A DNA stretch of 64,000 nt from 66-474 sp035281745 (GCA_035281745.1 DATEDI010000020.1:62001-126000); one strand, 5' to 3'; positions 16,770-25,671 are shown, counted from the first letter of the stretch. Program-made: numbers and translations. The notes: generated by a model from the sequence alone, not told the origin.

Positions 16770-18365
16770 ATGCAGGTTCCCCTTTCCCGTCAGCGAAACC
16801 CGGTGCGCACGTTGATCGCGATGGCGCTTGGCGTAGCGCTCGGCGGCTGCGTCAGCGTGCAACTACCGAAGCTGCCAAGCGGTGATCTTCCCGCGCAATG
16901 GCACAACGCGTCGTCGCAGCTCGGGCTTACGCCGGATCTCACGGGCTGGTGGAAGCAATTCGGCGATCCCGAACTCGATGCGCTGGTCGAAAGCGCGCTC
17001 CACGACAACCTCGGCGTGCAGCAGGCCGCCTTGAAATTGCGCGCGGCGCGCGCGCTGGAAGACGCCGCCTCGACCGCCTACAGGCCGCGGCTTGCGTTCA
17101 ACACCCTCGAACAACCCAACGCGGAAAATACCGCCAGCTATTTCCAGGCGGGGTTCGACGCGTCCTGGGAACTCGGTTTGTTCGGGCGCAGCGGTGCCAA
17201 TGCGCACCTCGCTGCCGCGAACACCGGCGAAGCGGCAGCGGCCTTGCAGTCGGCGCGGGTTTCGCTGGTTGCGGAAGTCGTGCGCGAGTACCTGCAATTG
17301 CGCGCGTCGCAGCGCAGCGAAGCGCTGCTGGGCGACGCCGCGCAGACAGCGCGGAAGAAACTCGAATTGCTGCGCGTGCAGGAGCGCCTGCAACTCGCCT
17401 CGCGGATGGACGTGGAGCAGGGCGCGGCCGCGGCCGCCAAGGCCGCGTCGAGCGTGGCCGATCCGCGCGCGGCCGTCGTGCAGCATGCGCAGGCGCTTGC
17501 GCTGCTGCTGGGGAAAAGCGAACCCGCTCCGGCATGGCTGTCGCCGAACCCGCTGCCGAAGCTCGCGGGCGTGCGTGTCGATGCCGTGCCGGCCGACCTG
17601 CTGCGCACCCGTCCGGAAATCCGCTACGCCGAAACCCAGGTGTTGAAGGCGGCAGGCGAACTCGGCATCGCCAAGGCCGACATGTATCCGCGTTTCGCGT
17701 TGGGCAGTTCGCTGACCTTCGCGGCGCTGGTCAAGGGCAATACGCGTCTCGGCGATGTCAACAATTCCTTCGCGATCGGGCCGATCATCAACATTCCATT
17801 GTTCGACTGGGGCGAGCGCCGCGCGGTGCGCGATGCGCGCGAGGACCAGCTGCAGGCGGCCGTGCTGGCGTACCGCCAAGCCGTGCTGCAAGGCGCGGCG
17901 GAGGTCGAAACCGATCTCGCGACCCTGCACGCCGCAGGGCAGAAATTGCAAAGCGCGGACGACGCGGCCAGCGCGTCGCAACGCGGCTTGTCGTTGAGCG
18001 AAAAGTTGCAAGGCCTGGGCCAGGCCGACAGCCTGCAACTGGCGGATGCAAAACTTGCGCTTACCGAATCCGAACTCGACCGCGAGCAGGCGCGCCTCGC
18101 GCATGGGCTTGCGTATGTGGCGCTGTACAAGGCATTGGGTGGCGCGCCGTTGCCGGAGGACGGAAACGGCGGCGAGAACCGCGCAAAAACGCCCGCGAAG
18201 CGAGATGCTGGTGCTTTTCCTTCCCCCACCGGGAGAAGGGGGCGCGCAGCGCCGGATGAGGGTACGCCTTCGCGCAGCCCTGAAATCCCGCGCGGCACCG
18301 AACCCTCACCCCCGGCCCCTCTCCCGACGGGAGAGGGGAAAAAACGCGCAATTCCCATGTCATGA
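16770..18365 (+). CDS. NodT-type outer membrane efflux lipoprotein with repeat-derived tail
   Basis: This TolC/OprM-family outer membrane factor forms the exit duct of a tripartite exporter. Of its 531 residues, the first 27 are a lipoprotein signal ending at C27 (LGGC). Two outer-membrane-efflux repeats with long alpha-helical segments follow. The normal family end comes at about LYKALGGAPLPE (near residue 463). The remaining roughly 65 residues, rich in Pro, Gly and Arg, are largely encoded by palindromic repeat DNA (18219-18338) and are unlikely to be part of the barrel. The stop overlaps the permease start as ATGA, so the repeat has not broken coupling. A TACACT box lies 10 bases before the ATG. 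Confidence 0.9.
   Translation: MQVPLSRQRNPVRTLIAMALGVALGGCVSVQLPKLPSGDLPAQWHNASSQLGLTPDLTGWWKQFGDPELDALVESALHDNLGVQQAALKLRAARALEDAASTAYRPRLAFNTLEQPNAENTASYFQAGFDASWELGLFGRSGANAHLAAANTGEAAAALQSARVSLVAEVVREYLQLRASQRSEALLGDAAQTARKKLELLRVQERLQLASRMDVEQGAAAAAKAASSVADPRAAVVQHAQALALLLGKSEPAPAWLSPNPLPKLAGVRVDAVPADLLRTRPEIRYAETQVLKAAGELGIAKADMYPRFALGSSLTFAALVKGNTRLGDVNNSFAIGPIINIPLFDWGERRAVRDAREDQLQAAVLAYRQAVLQGAAEVETDLATLHAAGQKLQSADDAASASQRGLSLSEKLQGLGQADSLQLADAKLALTESELDREQARLAHGLAYVALYKALGGAPLPEDGNGGENRAKTPAKRDAGAFPSPTGRRGRAAPDEGTPSRSPEIPRGTEPSPPAPLPTGEGKKRAIPMS
18219..18338 (+). repeat. Paired palindromic repeat elements at the 3' end of the efflux gene
   Basis: Two opposed copies of the family seen in mgtA lie here. 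The left copy (18219 to about 18272) reads in reverse and contains GGCGCGCAGCGCCGGATGAGGG. The right copy contains ACCCTCACCCCCGGCC and ends in a perfect 11-bp inverted repeat (18316-18326 and 18328-18338). The head-to-head layout resembles REPIN elements. All of it is in frame. Confidence 0.8.
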
Positions 18366-19486
18366 TCCCGCTCGCCCGCAAGACGCTGATCCATGAATGG
18401 CGGCGCTTCCTGCCGGCCATGCTGGCGGTGGCGTTTTCGGGCCTGCTGCTGTTGATGCAGGCCGCGCTGGTGTTCGGCATTTTTGGTTCCACTGCGGTCT
18501 ACATCACCGCGTCCGATGCCGACTTGTGGGTCGGCTATCCCGGCACCCAGAGCATCGAACTCGGCCGTCCGATCGCGCCCACTGCGCGCACCGCGCTGTT
18601 GATGGATCAGGCCGTCGCGCGGGTGGAACCGTTCGCGTGGGTAGATGGCGACTGGCGCGGCCCGGCCGGTACCGGTGGCGTCTCGGTGTTCGTGTCGGGC
18701 ATCAGCACCGATCCGGACGGGATGATTTTTTCCGACGTGCTGACGGCCGCGCAGCGCGCGTCACTGAAGGAACCGTTCGCGGTGATCGTCGATCGCGCTG
18801 ATCTTCCGAAACTCGGCGTGCCGATCGGTGGACAGGCTTTGATCAACGGTGACCTGGTGCGCATCGTCGGCGTCGCCAGCGGCATCCGCGCGCTGGGCGG
18901 CGTGAACGTGGTGGCCTCGCTGGATACCGCGCGCGCGCTGGACAATGACACCGGCGGCACCGAAGTCGCGTACTACGTCGCGAAGCTGAAGCCGGGTGCG
19001 GACGCCGACGCGGTCGCGTCGCGCATCGACGCGTCGGCGCACGGTTACGCGGCGTGGACGGCGCCGAATTTTGCGCGGCGCGCGGTGTTCTACTGGATGT
19101 TCCAGACCGGCGCGGGGCTTGGGGTGATTTTCCTGGCGGTGGTGGTCTTCATCGTCGGCGCGATCATCACCAGCCAGACCTTGATGGGCGCGATCGCGGG
19201 CTCGGTGCGCGAATACGCGACCTTGCATGCGCTGGGCGTCGGGCTCGGGTCGCTGCGCCGCGTCGTACTGGAGCAGGCCGCATGGATCGGCGTATGCGGC
19301 TTGATCGCAGGCGTCCTGTTGAGCCTCGGGTTGATCGGCCTCGCAAAACTCCAGGACGTGCCGGTGGAATTGAACCTGCCGGCGTGGATCGCCTGCGCGG
19401 CACTGGTGATGGGCATCGCGCTGGTGTCGGGCGCGGCCGCGGTGCGCGCCTTGCGGAGCGCCGATCCGGCGTTGCTGCTCCGATGA
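18362..19486 (+). CDS. ABC transporter permease, DevC/FtsX type
   Basis: The 374-residue inner-membrane permease has one N-terminal helix, a large periplasmic domain (about residues 45-245) and three C-terminal helices, the MacB/FtsX/DevC topology. It begins MIPLARKTLIHEWRRFLPAM. ATGA overlaps join it to both the channel gene upstream and the ATPase gene downstream. With a channel, ATPase and fusion protein in one operon, it most likely forms a DevBCA/MacAB-like exporter that drives substrate from the periplasm outward. The substrate is unknown. Confidence 0.88.
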   Translation: MIPLARKTLIHEWRRFLPAMLAVAFSGLLLLMQAALVFGIFGSTAVYITASDADLWVGYPGTQSIELGRPIAPTARTALLMDQAVARVEPFAWVDGDWRGPAGTGGVSVFVSGISTDPDGMIFSDVLTAAQRASLKEPFAVIVDRADLPKLGVPIGGQALINGDLVRIVGVASGIRALGGVNVVASLDTARALDNDTGGTEVAYYVAKLKPGADADAVASRIDASAHGYAAWTAPNFARRAVFYWMFQTGAGLGVIFLAVVVFIVGAIITSQTLMGAIAGSVREYATLHALGVGLGSLRRVVLEQAAWIGVCGLIAGVLLSLGLIGLAKLQDVPVELNLPAWIACAALVMGIALVSGAAAVRALRSADPALLLR

Positions 19487-20205
19487 GCGCGCTCGACGCC
19501 CGCGATCTGCACATGGGTTACACCAGCGGCAAGGTGCGCACGGAAGTCTTGCGCGGCCTTTCGCTATCCGTCGAGGCCGGCCGCCTGACCCTGATCGCGG
19601 GACCTTCGGGGTGCGGCAAGAGCACGCTGCTGTCGATCCTGTCGGGCTTGCAGCGGCCGGATGCCGGCAGCGTGATCGCCTTGGGCGAAGATCTGTTTCA
19701 TGGCAACCGCCATGCACGCGATCGCTTCCGTCTTCAGCACACCGGCTTCGTGTTCCAGGGCTTCAACCTGTTTCCCGCGCTCAGCGCACTGGAACAGGTA
19801 ATGCTGCCGCTGGGCTACATGGGCGTGGACGATCGCGCGGCGGAAGCGCGCGGGCGCGCGGCGCTGGATGAAGTCGGATTGTCCGATCGCATGCACCTGC
19901 TGCCGGCCGAACTTTCCGGTGGCGAAAAACAACGCGTCGCGATCGCGCGCGCCCTGGTCAAGCAGCCTCAGCTCCTGTTCGCGGACGAACCCACCAGCGC
20001 GCTGGATGCCGCCAATGGCCAGATCGTGATCGACACCCTGCGCCGCATCGCGCACGAACACGACACCACCGTGCTGTGCGTCAGCCACGATCCGCGCCTC
20101 GTCACCCACGCCGATCGCGTGCTGGAAATGGAAGACGGGGTGATATTCAATGACCGGCGCGCACCGCATGGTGACTCCGCGCTTCGAGAGGAGAGCACAT
20201 CGTGA
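19483..20205 (+). CDS. ABC transporter ATP-binding protein of the exporter
   Basis: The 240-residue ATPase has Walker A GPSGCGKST (residues 40-48), the Q-loop FVFQGFNLFPALSA, signature ELSGGEKQR, Walker B LLFADEPTSALD and the switch histidine in CVSHDPR. It belongs to the LolD/MacB/DevA class. The ATG overlaps the permease stop, and its own stop overlaps the fusion-protein GTG. This supports one complex made at fixed ratio. Confidence 0.93.
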   Translation: MSALDARDLHMGYTSGKVRTEVLRGLSLSVEAGRLTLIAGPSGCGKSTLLSILSGLQRPDAGSVIALGEDLFHGNRHARDRFRLQHTGFVFQGFNLFPALSALEQVMLPLGYMGVDDRAAEARGRAALDEVGLSDRMHLLPAELSGGEKQRVAIARALVKQPQLLFADEPTSALDAANGQIVIDTLRRIAHEHDTTVLCVSHDPRLVTHADRVLEMEDGVIFNDRRAPHGDSALREESTS

Positions 20206-21125
20206 AACCCCTTCGCTGCGCCAGCATCGTGCCTGTCGTCCTGGCGCTCGCCTTGGGCGCGTGCTCGTCGGGTGGCGAGCAGGACGCCCCCGCCCGAACG
20301 CCCGCGCAATCCTCGCCATGGCTGGCGGTGGCGCGCGGCAAGGTTGCCGTCGAGGGCGGCATGGTGCTGGTCGCCGCGCGCACCGATGGCGTGGTCGAAT
20401 CGGTTGCGGCGAAACAGGGCGATTCGCTCAAGCAAGGCCAGGTGCTGGCGACACTCGACGCACGGGGTGCGAATATCGCGGTGGCGAGCGCCGAGGCGTG
20501 CATCGCACAAGCCAACGCGCAACTGGCCGGATTGCAGGTGTCGCTGAAGCAGGCCGAGCAACGCGCACCGCGCCTTGCCGCGGCCGCCAAGGCTGGTGCG
20601 GCCACCGGCGAAGCCGCCGAGCAGGCCCGCGATGCGGTGGCCTCGCTGAAAGCCCGGCAGGCGGCCGCCCAGGCGGAACTCGATGCCGCGCGGCAGAAAG
20701 CCGCCGCGGCAAAACTCGATCTCGATGCCACCACGCTGCGCGCGCCGGTGGCGGGTACGGTGGTGATGCGGCGCGTCGCGATCGGCCAGTCGGTGTCGGC
20801 GTCGTCCGGACAGCCGCTGTTCGAACTGCTGCCCGATCGCCCCCACATCGTGCAGGCGCAACTCGACGTCGACGCGGCCGGCGCCATCCGTGCCGGCATG
20901 CACGCGGAAGTGGTCCGCGACTCGGGCAACGGACCGGCCTACGAGGCGACCGTGCAGTGGGTAGGGCAGGTGCTGCAGCCGGCCGGCTTGACCCAGGATC
21001 CGCTGGAACGCGCGCTCGCCAACGATGTCGATTGCACGCTGGAACTGGCGCCGGTGAAAAATGGGCAGGTGCCGCTCCGGATCGGCCAGCGCGTGCTGGT
21101 CCGTTTCCCCAAGCAGCGCCCCTAA
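20202..21125 (+). CDS. HlyD/MacA-type membrane fusion lipoprotein
   Basis: This 307-residue periplasmic adaptor has a lipobox ending at C21 (LGAC). A split biotinyl-lipoyl domain (GVVESVAAKQGDSLKQGQVL and LRAPVAGTVVMRRVAIGQSV) flanks an alanine-rich coiled hairpin (about residues 100-175), and a beta-barrel domain follows. It bridges the permease to the outer membrane channel encoded three genes earlier. Translation is coupled to the ATPase gene by a GTGA overlap. Repeat copy 3 follows 30 bp after the stop and separates this operon from the next gene. Confidence 0.9.
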   Translation: MKPLRCASIVPVVLALALGACSSGGEQDAPARTPAQSSPWLAVARGKVAVEGGMVLVAARTDGVVESVAAKQGDSLKQGQVLATLDARGANIAVASAEACIAQANAQLAGLQVSLKQAEQRAPRLAAAAKAGAATGEAAEQARDAVASLKARQAAAQAELDAARQKAAAAKLDLDATTLRAPVAGTVVMRRVAIGQSVSASSGQPLFELLPDRPHIVQAQLDVDAAGAIRAGMHAEVVRDSGNGPAYEATVQWVGQVLQPAGLTQDPLERALANDVDCTLELAPVKNGQVPLRIGQRVLVRFPKQRP

Positions 21126-21155
21126 CGGATTGCATAGGACTTGACACTCGGTGCG

Positions 21156-21268
21156 GAGCCGCTGTTGTGGAAAGTCAGGCCATGGAAGGCCGTTCTGGTG
21201 TTTGGGATTGGATGAGGCCGCACGCGGCCGGAAGTTTGGCGGCGCAGCGATCGCGGATGATCGCATCC
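21156..21268 (+). repeat. Dispersed ~110-bp repeat, copy 3
   Basis: It reads GGAGCCGCTGTTGTGGAAAG at the left end, then GTCAGGCCATGG and GGCCGTTCTGG, and ends GCGGATGATCGCATCC. It is intergenic, between the exporter operon and the HAD phosphatase gene. Both ends align with copies 1 and 2; the middle is divergent and contains a GAGGCCGCACGCGGCC palindrome. Confidence 0.85.
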
Positions 21269-21346
21269 AGATGGAAAGCATCCGGAAAGCATCGCAAGAT
21301 TAGAATTGCCATCACTTTGCGGCGGTCCGCCTTCCGAGAAACATCC

Positions 21347-22045
21347 GTGACCCAGTGGAACATCCTGTGTGATTTCGACGGCACCATCGCGGTCGAAGAC
21401 GTCACGGACTCGCTGCTCGATCGTTTCGCGCAGCCCGAATGGCAGTTGCTGGAACGCGACTGGCGTGCCGGCAAGATCGGCTCGGCCGAATGCATGGCGG
21501 GACAGGTTGCGCTGCTGGATGCTTCGCGCGAAGAGATCGACGAGCACCTTGCGACGATGCGCATCGACGCGGCGTTCCCGCAGTTCGTGGAAGCGGCGCT
21601 GGCCGCGGGCGCGACGCTGCGGATCGTGAGTGACGGACTCGATCATGCGATCCGCGCAATCCTGTCGCGCTATCAACTCGACGCCCTGCCTGTCCTTGCC
21701 AACCGGCTGGTGCAAACCGCGCCGCGGCGGTGGAAGCTGGAAACGCCATTCTCGGACCCGCATTGCCGGGTCGGCAGCGGTCATTGCAAATGCGCCAGCG
21801 CGGTGCGCGAGCACAATCGTCACCATCGCGTGTTGCTGATCGGTGATGGCGCGTCGGACTTTTGCGCGGCGGGCGAAGCCGATTACGTGTTCGCGAAACA
21901 TCGCCTGATCGAACACTGTCGCCACGCCGCGATTCCGCACGCGTCCATCGTCGGCTTCGCCGATGCGATCGGACTGCTGCCGTCGCTGTTGACGGGCAAA
22001 CTGCATACGCCGCGCCGCGTGCTGACCCCCGCCCCCCCCCTCTGA
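21347..22045 (+). CDS. HAD-family phosphatase, MtnX-like
   Basis: The 232-residue enzyme has HAD motif I CDFDGTIA (D9 and D11), motif II VSDG, and motif IV LIGDGASDFCAA. It resembles MtnX/SerB-like phosphatases, including a cysteine/histidine cluster (GHCKCASAVREH) often seen in this subgroup. The substrate is not determined; no other methionine-salvage genes are nearby. The GTG at 21347 places DFDGT at the expected position. The last codons run through a nine-C tract (22032-22040), so slippage would change only the final residues. It is 19 bp from the aminotransferase gene and probably cotranscribed. Confidence 0.8.
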   Translation: MTQWNILCDFDGTIAVEDVTDSLLDRFAQPEWQLLERDWRAGKIGSAECMAGQVALLDASREEIDEHLATMRIDAAFPQFVEAALAAGATLRIVSDGLDHAIRAILSRYQLDALPVLANRLVQTAPRRWKLETPFSDPHCRVGSGHCKCASAVREHNRHHRVLLIGDGASDFCAAGEADYVFAKHRLIEHCRHAAIPHASIVGFADAIGLLPSLLTGKLHTPRRVLTPAPPL

Positions 22046-22064
22046 GAAACGTGCAGGACGAACC

Positions 22065-23447
22065 ATGAATTCCGCGATGGCCGCCACGGCTCCCCCTGTC
22101 GACGCCGCTTCGCTGGCGCCCGATCTCGACACCTCACGCAGCGCGAAGTTGTTCGATACCGCCTGCGGCCCCATTCCCGGCGGCGTCAACAGCACCGCGC
22201 GCGCGACCTGGGCGGGGTGGACGCCATATCCGTTGTTCGTCGAAAGCGGCGAAGGTTCGCACCTGCGCGACGTCGATGGCAACCAATACATCGACTACCT
22301 GTTGGGCTTGGGACCGATGCTGCTCGGACACCGGCCGCCGCGCGTCACGCAGGCGGTGGTGGATTTCATCGAGCAGCGCGGCACCGTGTTCGCGCTGCCG
22401 ACCGCAGACGAGGCACGGCTGGCGCAGAAGATCATCGCCGCCGTGCCGTGCGTGGAACAGGTGCGGCTGTGCAACACCGGCACCGAGGCGGTGCTGTACG
22501 CCACGCGGCTCGCGCGCGCGTTCACCGGTCGGCCGAAGCTGATCCGCTTCGAGGGCATGTATCACGGCTTTTCCGATCAGGTCTACTGGAGCAAGCATCC
22601 GGACATCGCCAAGGCCGGTCCCGATGCGCATCCGGTGCCGGTGCCGCAAGGCCCGGGCCTGCCGCGCGGCGTAGAAGAGAACCTGATCATCCTGCCGTGG
22701 AACGATGCCGATGCACTGGCCGACGCGATCAAGCGCGAAGGCGATTCGGTCGCGGCGGTGATCACCGAGCCGGTGATGTGCAACACCGGCTGCATCCTGC
22801 CGAAACCGGGCTACCTCGAAGCCATGCGCGATCTCACCGCGCGTCACGGCATCGTGCTGTTGTTCGACGAAGTCATCACCGGCTTCCGGCTGGGGCTGGG
22901 CGGCGCGCAGGCGCGCTTCGGCGTGACCCCGGACTTGTCGGTATTCGCGAAGGGCCTGGGCGGCGGCTTTCCCGTCGCGGCCTGCGGCGGCCGCGCAGAC
23001 ATCATGGCGCTGGTCGCCGACGGTACGGTCTCGATGGCGGGTACGTACAACGCCAACGGCATCGCGATCGCCGCCGCCAACGCGGCGCTGGATGAACTGG
23101 CGACGCCCGGCTTGTTCGCGAAACTCGATGCGCTTTCCGACGAACTGCGGCTGGGGCTGGATGCGGTGCTGCGGGATGCCGGGTTGCCGGCGTCCGTCGT
23201 CGGCGTCGGCCCGCTGATGCAGGTCTGGTTTGCGCGCGCGCCGATCCACAACTACCGCGACGCCGAACGCCATGCCGACCAGAAGCTGTTCGATCGCTGG
23301 TGGCGCGGCATGCTGGCGCGCGGCGTGTTGTTCCATCCCGGCGCCTACGAAAACCTGTTCGTGTCGACCGCGCACACCTGCGATGACATCGCGGAAACGC
23401 TCGCTGCTGCGAAAGAAGTCGCTGCCGATCTCGCGCACGAGGTTTGA
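22065..23447 (+). CDS. Class III PLP aminotransferase/aminomutase, HemL-like
   Basis: The 460-residue fold-type I PLP enzyme resembles glutamate-1-semialdehyde aminomutase: GGVNSTARATWAG, DVDGNQYIDYLLGLGPMLLGH, NTGTEAVLYATRLAR, FEGMYHGFSD, FDEVITGFRLG, and the PLP lysine in VFAKGLGGGFPVAA. Several HemL-typical residues differ (for example GMYHGFSD rather than GCYHGHAD). I therefore read it as an uncharacterised aspartate-aminotransferase-family relative rather than the housekeeping HemL. Its pairing with a HAD phosphatase 19 bp upstream suggests a small catabolic or biosynthetic unit of unknown product. Confidence 0.8.
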   Translation: MNSAMAATAPPVDAASLAPDLDTSRSAKLFDTACGPIPGGVNSTARATWAGWTPYPLFVESGEGSHLRDVDGNQYIDYLLGLGPMLLGHRPPRVTQAVVDFIEQRGTVFALPTADEARLAQKIIAAVPCVEQVRLCNTGTEAVLYATRLARAFTGRPKLIRFEGMYHGFSDQVYWSKHPDIAKAGPDAHPVPVPQGPGLPRGVEENLIILPWNDADALADAIKREGDSVAAVITEPVMCNTGCILPKPGYLEAMRDLTARHGIVLLFDEVITGFRLGLGGAQARFGVTPDLSVFAKGLGGGFPVAACGGRADIMALVADGTVSMAGTYNANGIAIAAANAALDELATPGLFAKLDALSDELRLGLDAVLRDAGLPASVVGVGPLMQVWFARAPIHNYRDAERHADQKLFDRWWRGMLARGVLFHPGAYENLFVSTAHTCDDIAETLAAAKEVAADLAHEV

Positions 23448-23465
23448 GTGCTTGGCTTGCGTGAT

Positions 23466-23646
23466 GTTGGGCTTCCGCCGATGAAGCTGGCGTCAGCCCA
23501 ACCTACAAAAGCAGCGCGTCGTCCGGCGCCGAAATCGAAGCTGGCGTGACGTGTCCTGTAGGCTGGGTTGCGCGTATGCGAAGCCCAACGTGATCCCGCA
23601 GCGATGCCGGGGCTTCCGCCGATGAAGCTGGCGTCAGCCCAACCTA
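23466..23646. repeat. Cluster of three hairpin repeats (GTAGGTTGGGC family)
   Basis: Two direct copies (23466-23506 and 23610-23646) share GGGCTTCCGCCGATGAAGCT and GGCGTCAGCCCAACCTAC. A third, inverted member (23558-23589) reads GTAGGCTGGGTTGCGCGTAT then GCGAAGCCCAAC. Each folds into a hairpin through the GTTGGGC/GCCCAAC arms. Together they fill most of the 227-bp gap between the aminotransferase and phzF-like genes and could act as a transcription barrier or mRNA-stability element. Confidence 0.85.
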
Positions 23647-23674
23647 CCGAGCCAAAACCAATGCGGACCCGACC

Positions 23675-24508
23675 ATGAGCACGTTCCGCTTTTCGCAGGT
23701 CAATGTCTTTTCGGCCGATCCATTGAGCGGCAATCCGCTCGCGGTGGTGCATGCCGCCGAGGACCTGGACGACGCGCGGATGGCCGCGTTCGCCCGCTGG
23801 ACCAATCTTTCGGAGACAACTTTCCTGTTGCCCCCGACCGATCCGGGCGCCGATTACCGGGTCCGCATCTTCACGCCCACCCGCGAACTTCCGTTCGCGG
23901 GCCATCCGACGCTCGGTTCCTGCCATGCCTGGCTGGCTGCGGGTGGCAAGCCGCGCGGGCCGGGTGTCGTTTCGCAGCAGTGCGGCGTGGGCATCGTGCG
24001 CATCCGCACCGGTGGTTCCCGGCTCGAATTTGCAGCGCCGCCGTTGCACCGCACCGGCACGCTGGAACCCGACGTGCTGGGGAAAATTGCCGATGTGCTC
24101 GACGTGCCGTTGTCGGACATCGTGCATCACCAGTGGGTTGACAACGGACCGGGCTGGTGCGCCGTGATGCTTCGATCGGCGCAGCAGGTGCTTTCGCTCA
24201 GACCAAGCTGGACCGCGCTTGAGCCGTTGAAGCTGGGCGTCGTGGGTCCGCATGACGCCCGCCATGACGCGGCGTTCGAGGTTCGTGCATTCGTGGGCGG
24301 TGGCGAATACGAAGACCCCGTCACCGGAAGTCTCAACGCGGGCTTGGCGCAGTGGCTGATGCGAGAAGGACTCGCGCCCGCTTCGTATGTCGCGGCCCAA
24401 GGCACCGCACTGCAGCGCGCCGGCCGCGTGCATCTGCGCATGGAACAGAATCAAGTCTGGGTCGGCGGCGACGTCGTGGACGTCATCCAGGGCGAGCTTT
24501 CCCTGTAG
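23675..24508 (+). CDS. PhzF family isomerase/epimerase
   Basis: The 277-residue protein shows the two-lobed PhzF/DapF-like fold: QVNVFSADPLSGNPLAVV at the start, the catalytic glutamate in NLSETTFLL, RIFTPTRELPFAGHPTLG, and the second-lobe EDPVTGS. PhzF proper isomerises a phenazine precursor. No other phenazine genes are present, so the substrate here is unknown; most genomic copies are orphan members. It is monocistronic and convergent with pilU, whose stop lies 47 bp away. Confidence 0.9.
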   Translation: MSTFRFSQVNVFSADPLSGNPLAVVHAAEDLDDARMAAFARWTNLSETTFLLPPTDPGADYRVRIFTPTRELPFAGHPTLGSCHAWLAAGGKPRGPGVVSQQCGVGIVRIRTGGSRLEFAAPPLHRTGTLEPDVLGKIADVLDVPLSDIVHHQWVDNGPGWCAVMLRSAQQVLSLRPSWTALEPLKLGVVGPHDARHDAAFEVRAFVGGGEYEDPVTGSLNAGLAQWLMREGLAPASYVAAQGTALQRAGRVHLRMEQNQVWVGGDVVDVIQGELSL

Positions 24509-24555
24509 ACGCGGCGGACTCCGATCAGCCGTCCAAGGCGACGCTTTCCGGCCCG

Positions 24556-25671
24556 TTACATCGACACGCCCAGCCCGTATGGATCGTCCTGCGGCAAGTC
24601 GGTGCCGGTTGCGCCTTCGGCGAGGCGGATCTTGAGTGCGAGGCCGTCTCGTGAATCGGCCTTCGACAGCGCCTCTTCCAGATCGATCGTGCCTTCCTTG
24701 TAGAGCCTGAACAGCGACTGGTCGAAGGTTTGCATGCCTTCCTCCAGGCTGCGTTCCATCGCCAGCTTGATCTCGTGCACTTCGCCGCGGCGCAGCAGGT
24801 CGCGGATGTGCGGGGTGTTGATCAGCACCTCGACCGCGGGCCGGCGGCGGCCATCCTTGCCGACCACCAGGCGCTGCGAAATGATCGCCTTCAGGTTCAG
24901 CGCGAGGTTCATCAGGATGTTCTTGTGCGCGGCCTCGGGGAAGAAGTTGAGGATGCGCTCGATGGTCTGATCGGCGTTGTTGGAGTGCAGCGTCGCCAGG
25001 CAGATGTGACCGGTTTCGGAGAATCCGATCGCGGCATCCATCGTATCGGTGTCGCGGATCTCGCCGATCAGGATCACGTCCGGCGCTTCGCGCATCGCGT
25101 TCTTCAGCGCCTCGTGGTAGCTGTGGGTGTCAAGGCCCACCTCGCGCTGGTTGACGATGGATTTCTTGTGCTTGTGCAGGAATTCGATTGGATCTTCGAC
25201 CGTGAGGATGTGGCCGGCCGCGTTGGTGTTGCGGAAGTTGATCATCGACGCCAGCGTGGTGGATTTGCCGGAACCGGTTGCGCCCACCACCAGGATCAGG
25301 CCGCGCGGTTCCATGATAAGTTTCTTGTAGATCTGCGGCAGCAGCAGTTCCTCGATGGAAGGAATGTCGCTCTTGATCGCGCGGATCACCAGCGCGACTT
25401 CGCCGCGCTGCTTGAACACGTTCACGCGAAAACGGCCCACGTCCTTCACCGCCAGCGCCATGTTGTACTCGAGTTCGCGCTCGAACTTGGGCACCGAACC
25501 CTCGTCCATCAGCGAGTACGCGATCTTCTTCACCATCCCCGACGGCAGCGGCGATGTGCCGAGCGCCGCCAGCCGGCCCTCGATCTTGATGTGCACGGGC
25601 GTGCCGGTGGACAGGAACATGTCCGACGCACCCCGATCCATCATCAGTTTGAGGAAGTATCCGATGTCCAT
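24556..25671 (-). CDS. pilU: Twitching motility ATPase PilU
   Basis: PilU is a PilT-like hexameric retraction ATPase of type IV pili. The 371-residue protein starts MDIGYFLKLMMDRGASDMFL, characteristic of PilU rather than PilT. It has Walker A GATGSGKST, the Asp box DPIEFLHKHKKSIVNQREVG, Walker B VILIGEIRD and the His box ATLHSNNADQT. The usual upstream partner pilT is not adjacent; the gene here is alone and divergent from the DUF4398 pair. Confidence 0.92.
   Translation of the reverse strand: MDIGYFLKLMMDRGASDMFLSTGTPVHIKIEGRLAALGTSPLPSGMVKKIAYSLMDEGSVPKFERELEYNMALAVKDVGRFRVNVFKQRGEVALVIRAIKSDIPSIEELLLPQIYKKLIMEPRGLILVVGATGSGKSTTLASMINFRNTNAAGHILTVEDPIEFLHKHKKSIVNQREVGLDTHSYHEALKNAMREAPDVILIGEIRDTDTMDAAIGFSETGHICLATLHSNNADQTIERILNFFPEAAHKNILMNLALNLKAIISQRLVVGKDGRRRPAVEVLINTPHIRDLLRRGEVHEIKLAMERSLEEGMQTFDQSLFRLYKEGTIDLEEALSKADSRDGLALKIRLAEGATGTDLPQDDPYGLGVSM

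Noticed and set aside
20150..21346. Upstream extension of the HAD phosphatase frame through the fusion-protein gene and repeat copy 3
   Set aside because: It reads Arg/Gly-rich shadow sequence; the HAD fold begins right at the GTG at 21347.
22065..23447. Assignment as housekeeping hemL
   Set aside because: Several HemL-typical residues differ and the neighbours are unrelated to tetrapyrrole synthesis; class III relative is the safer call.
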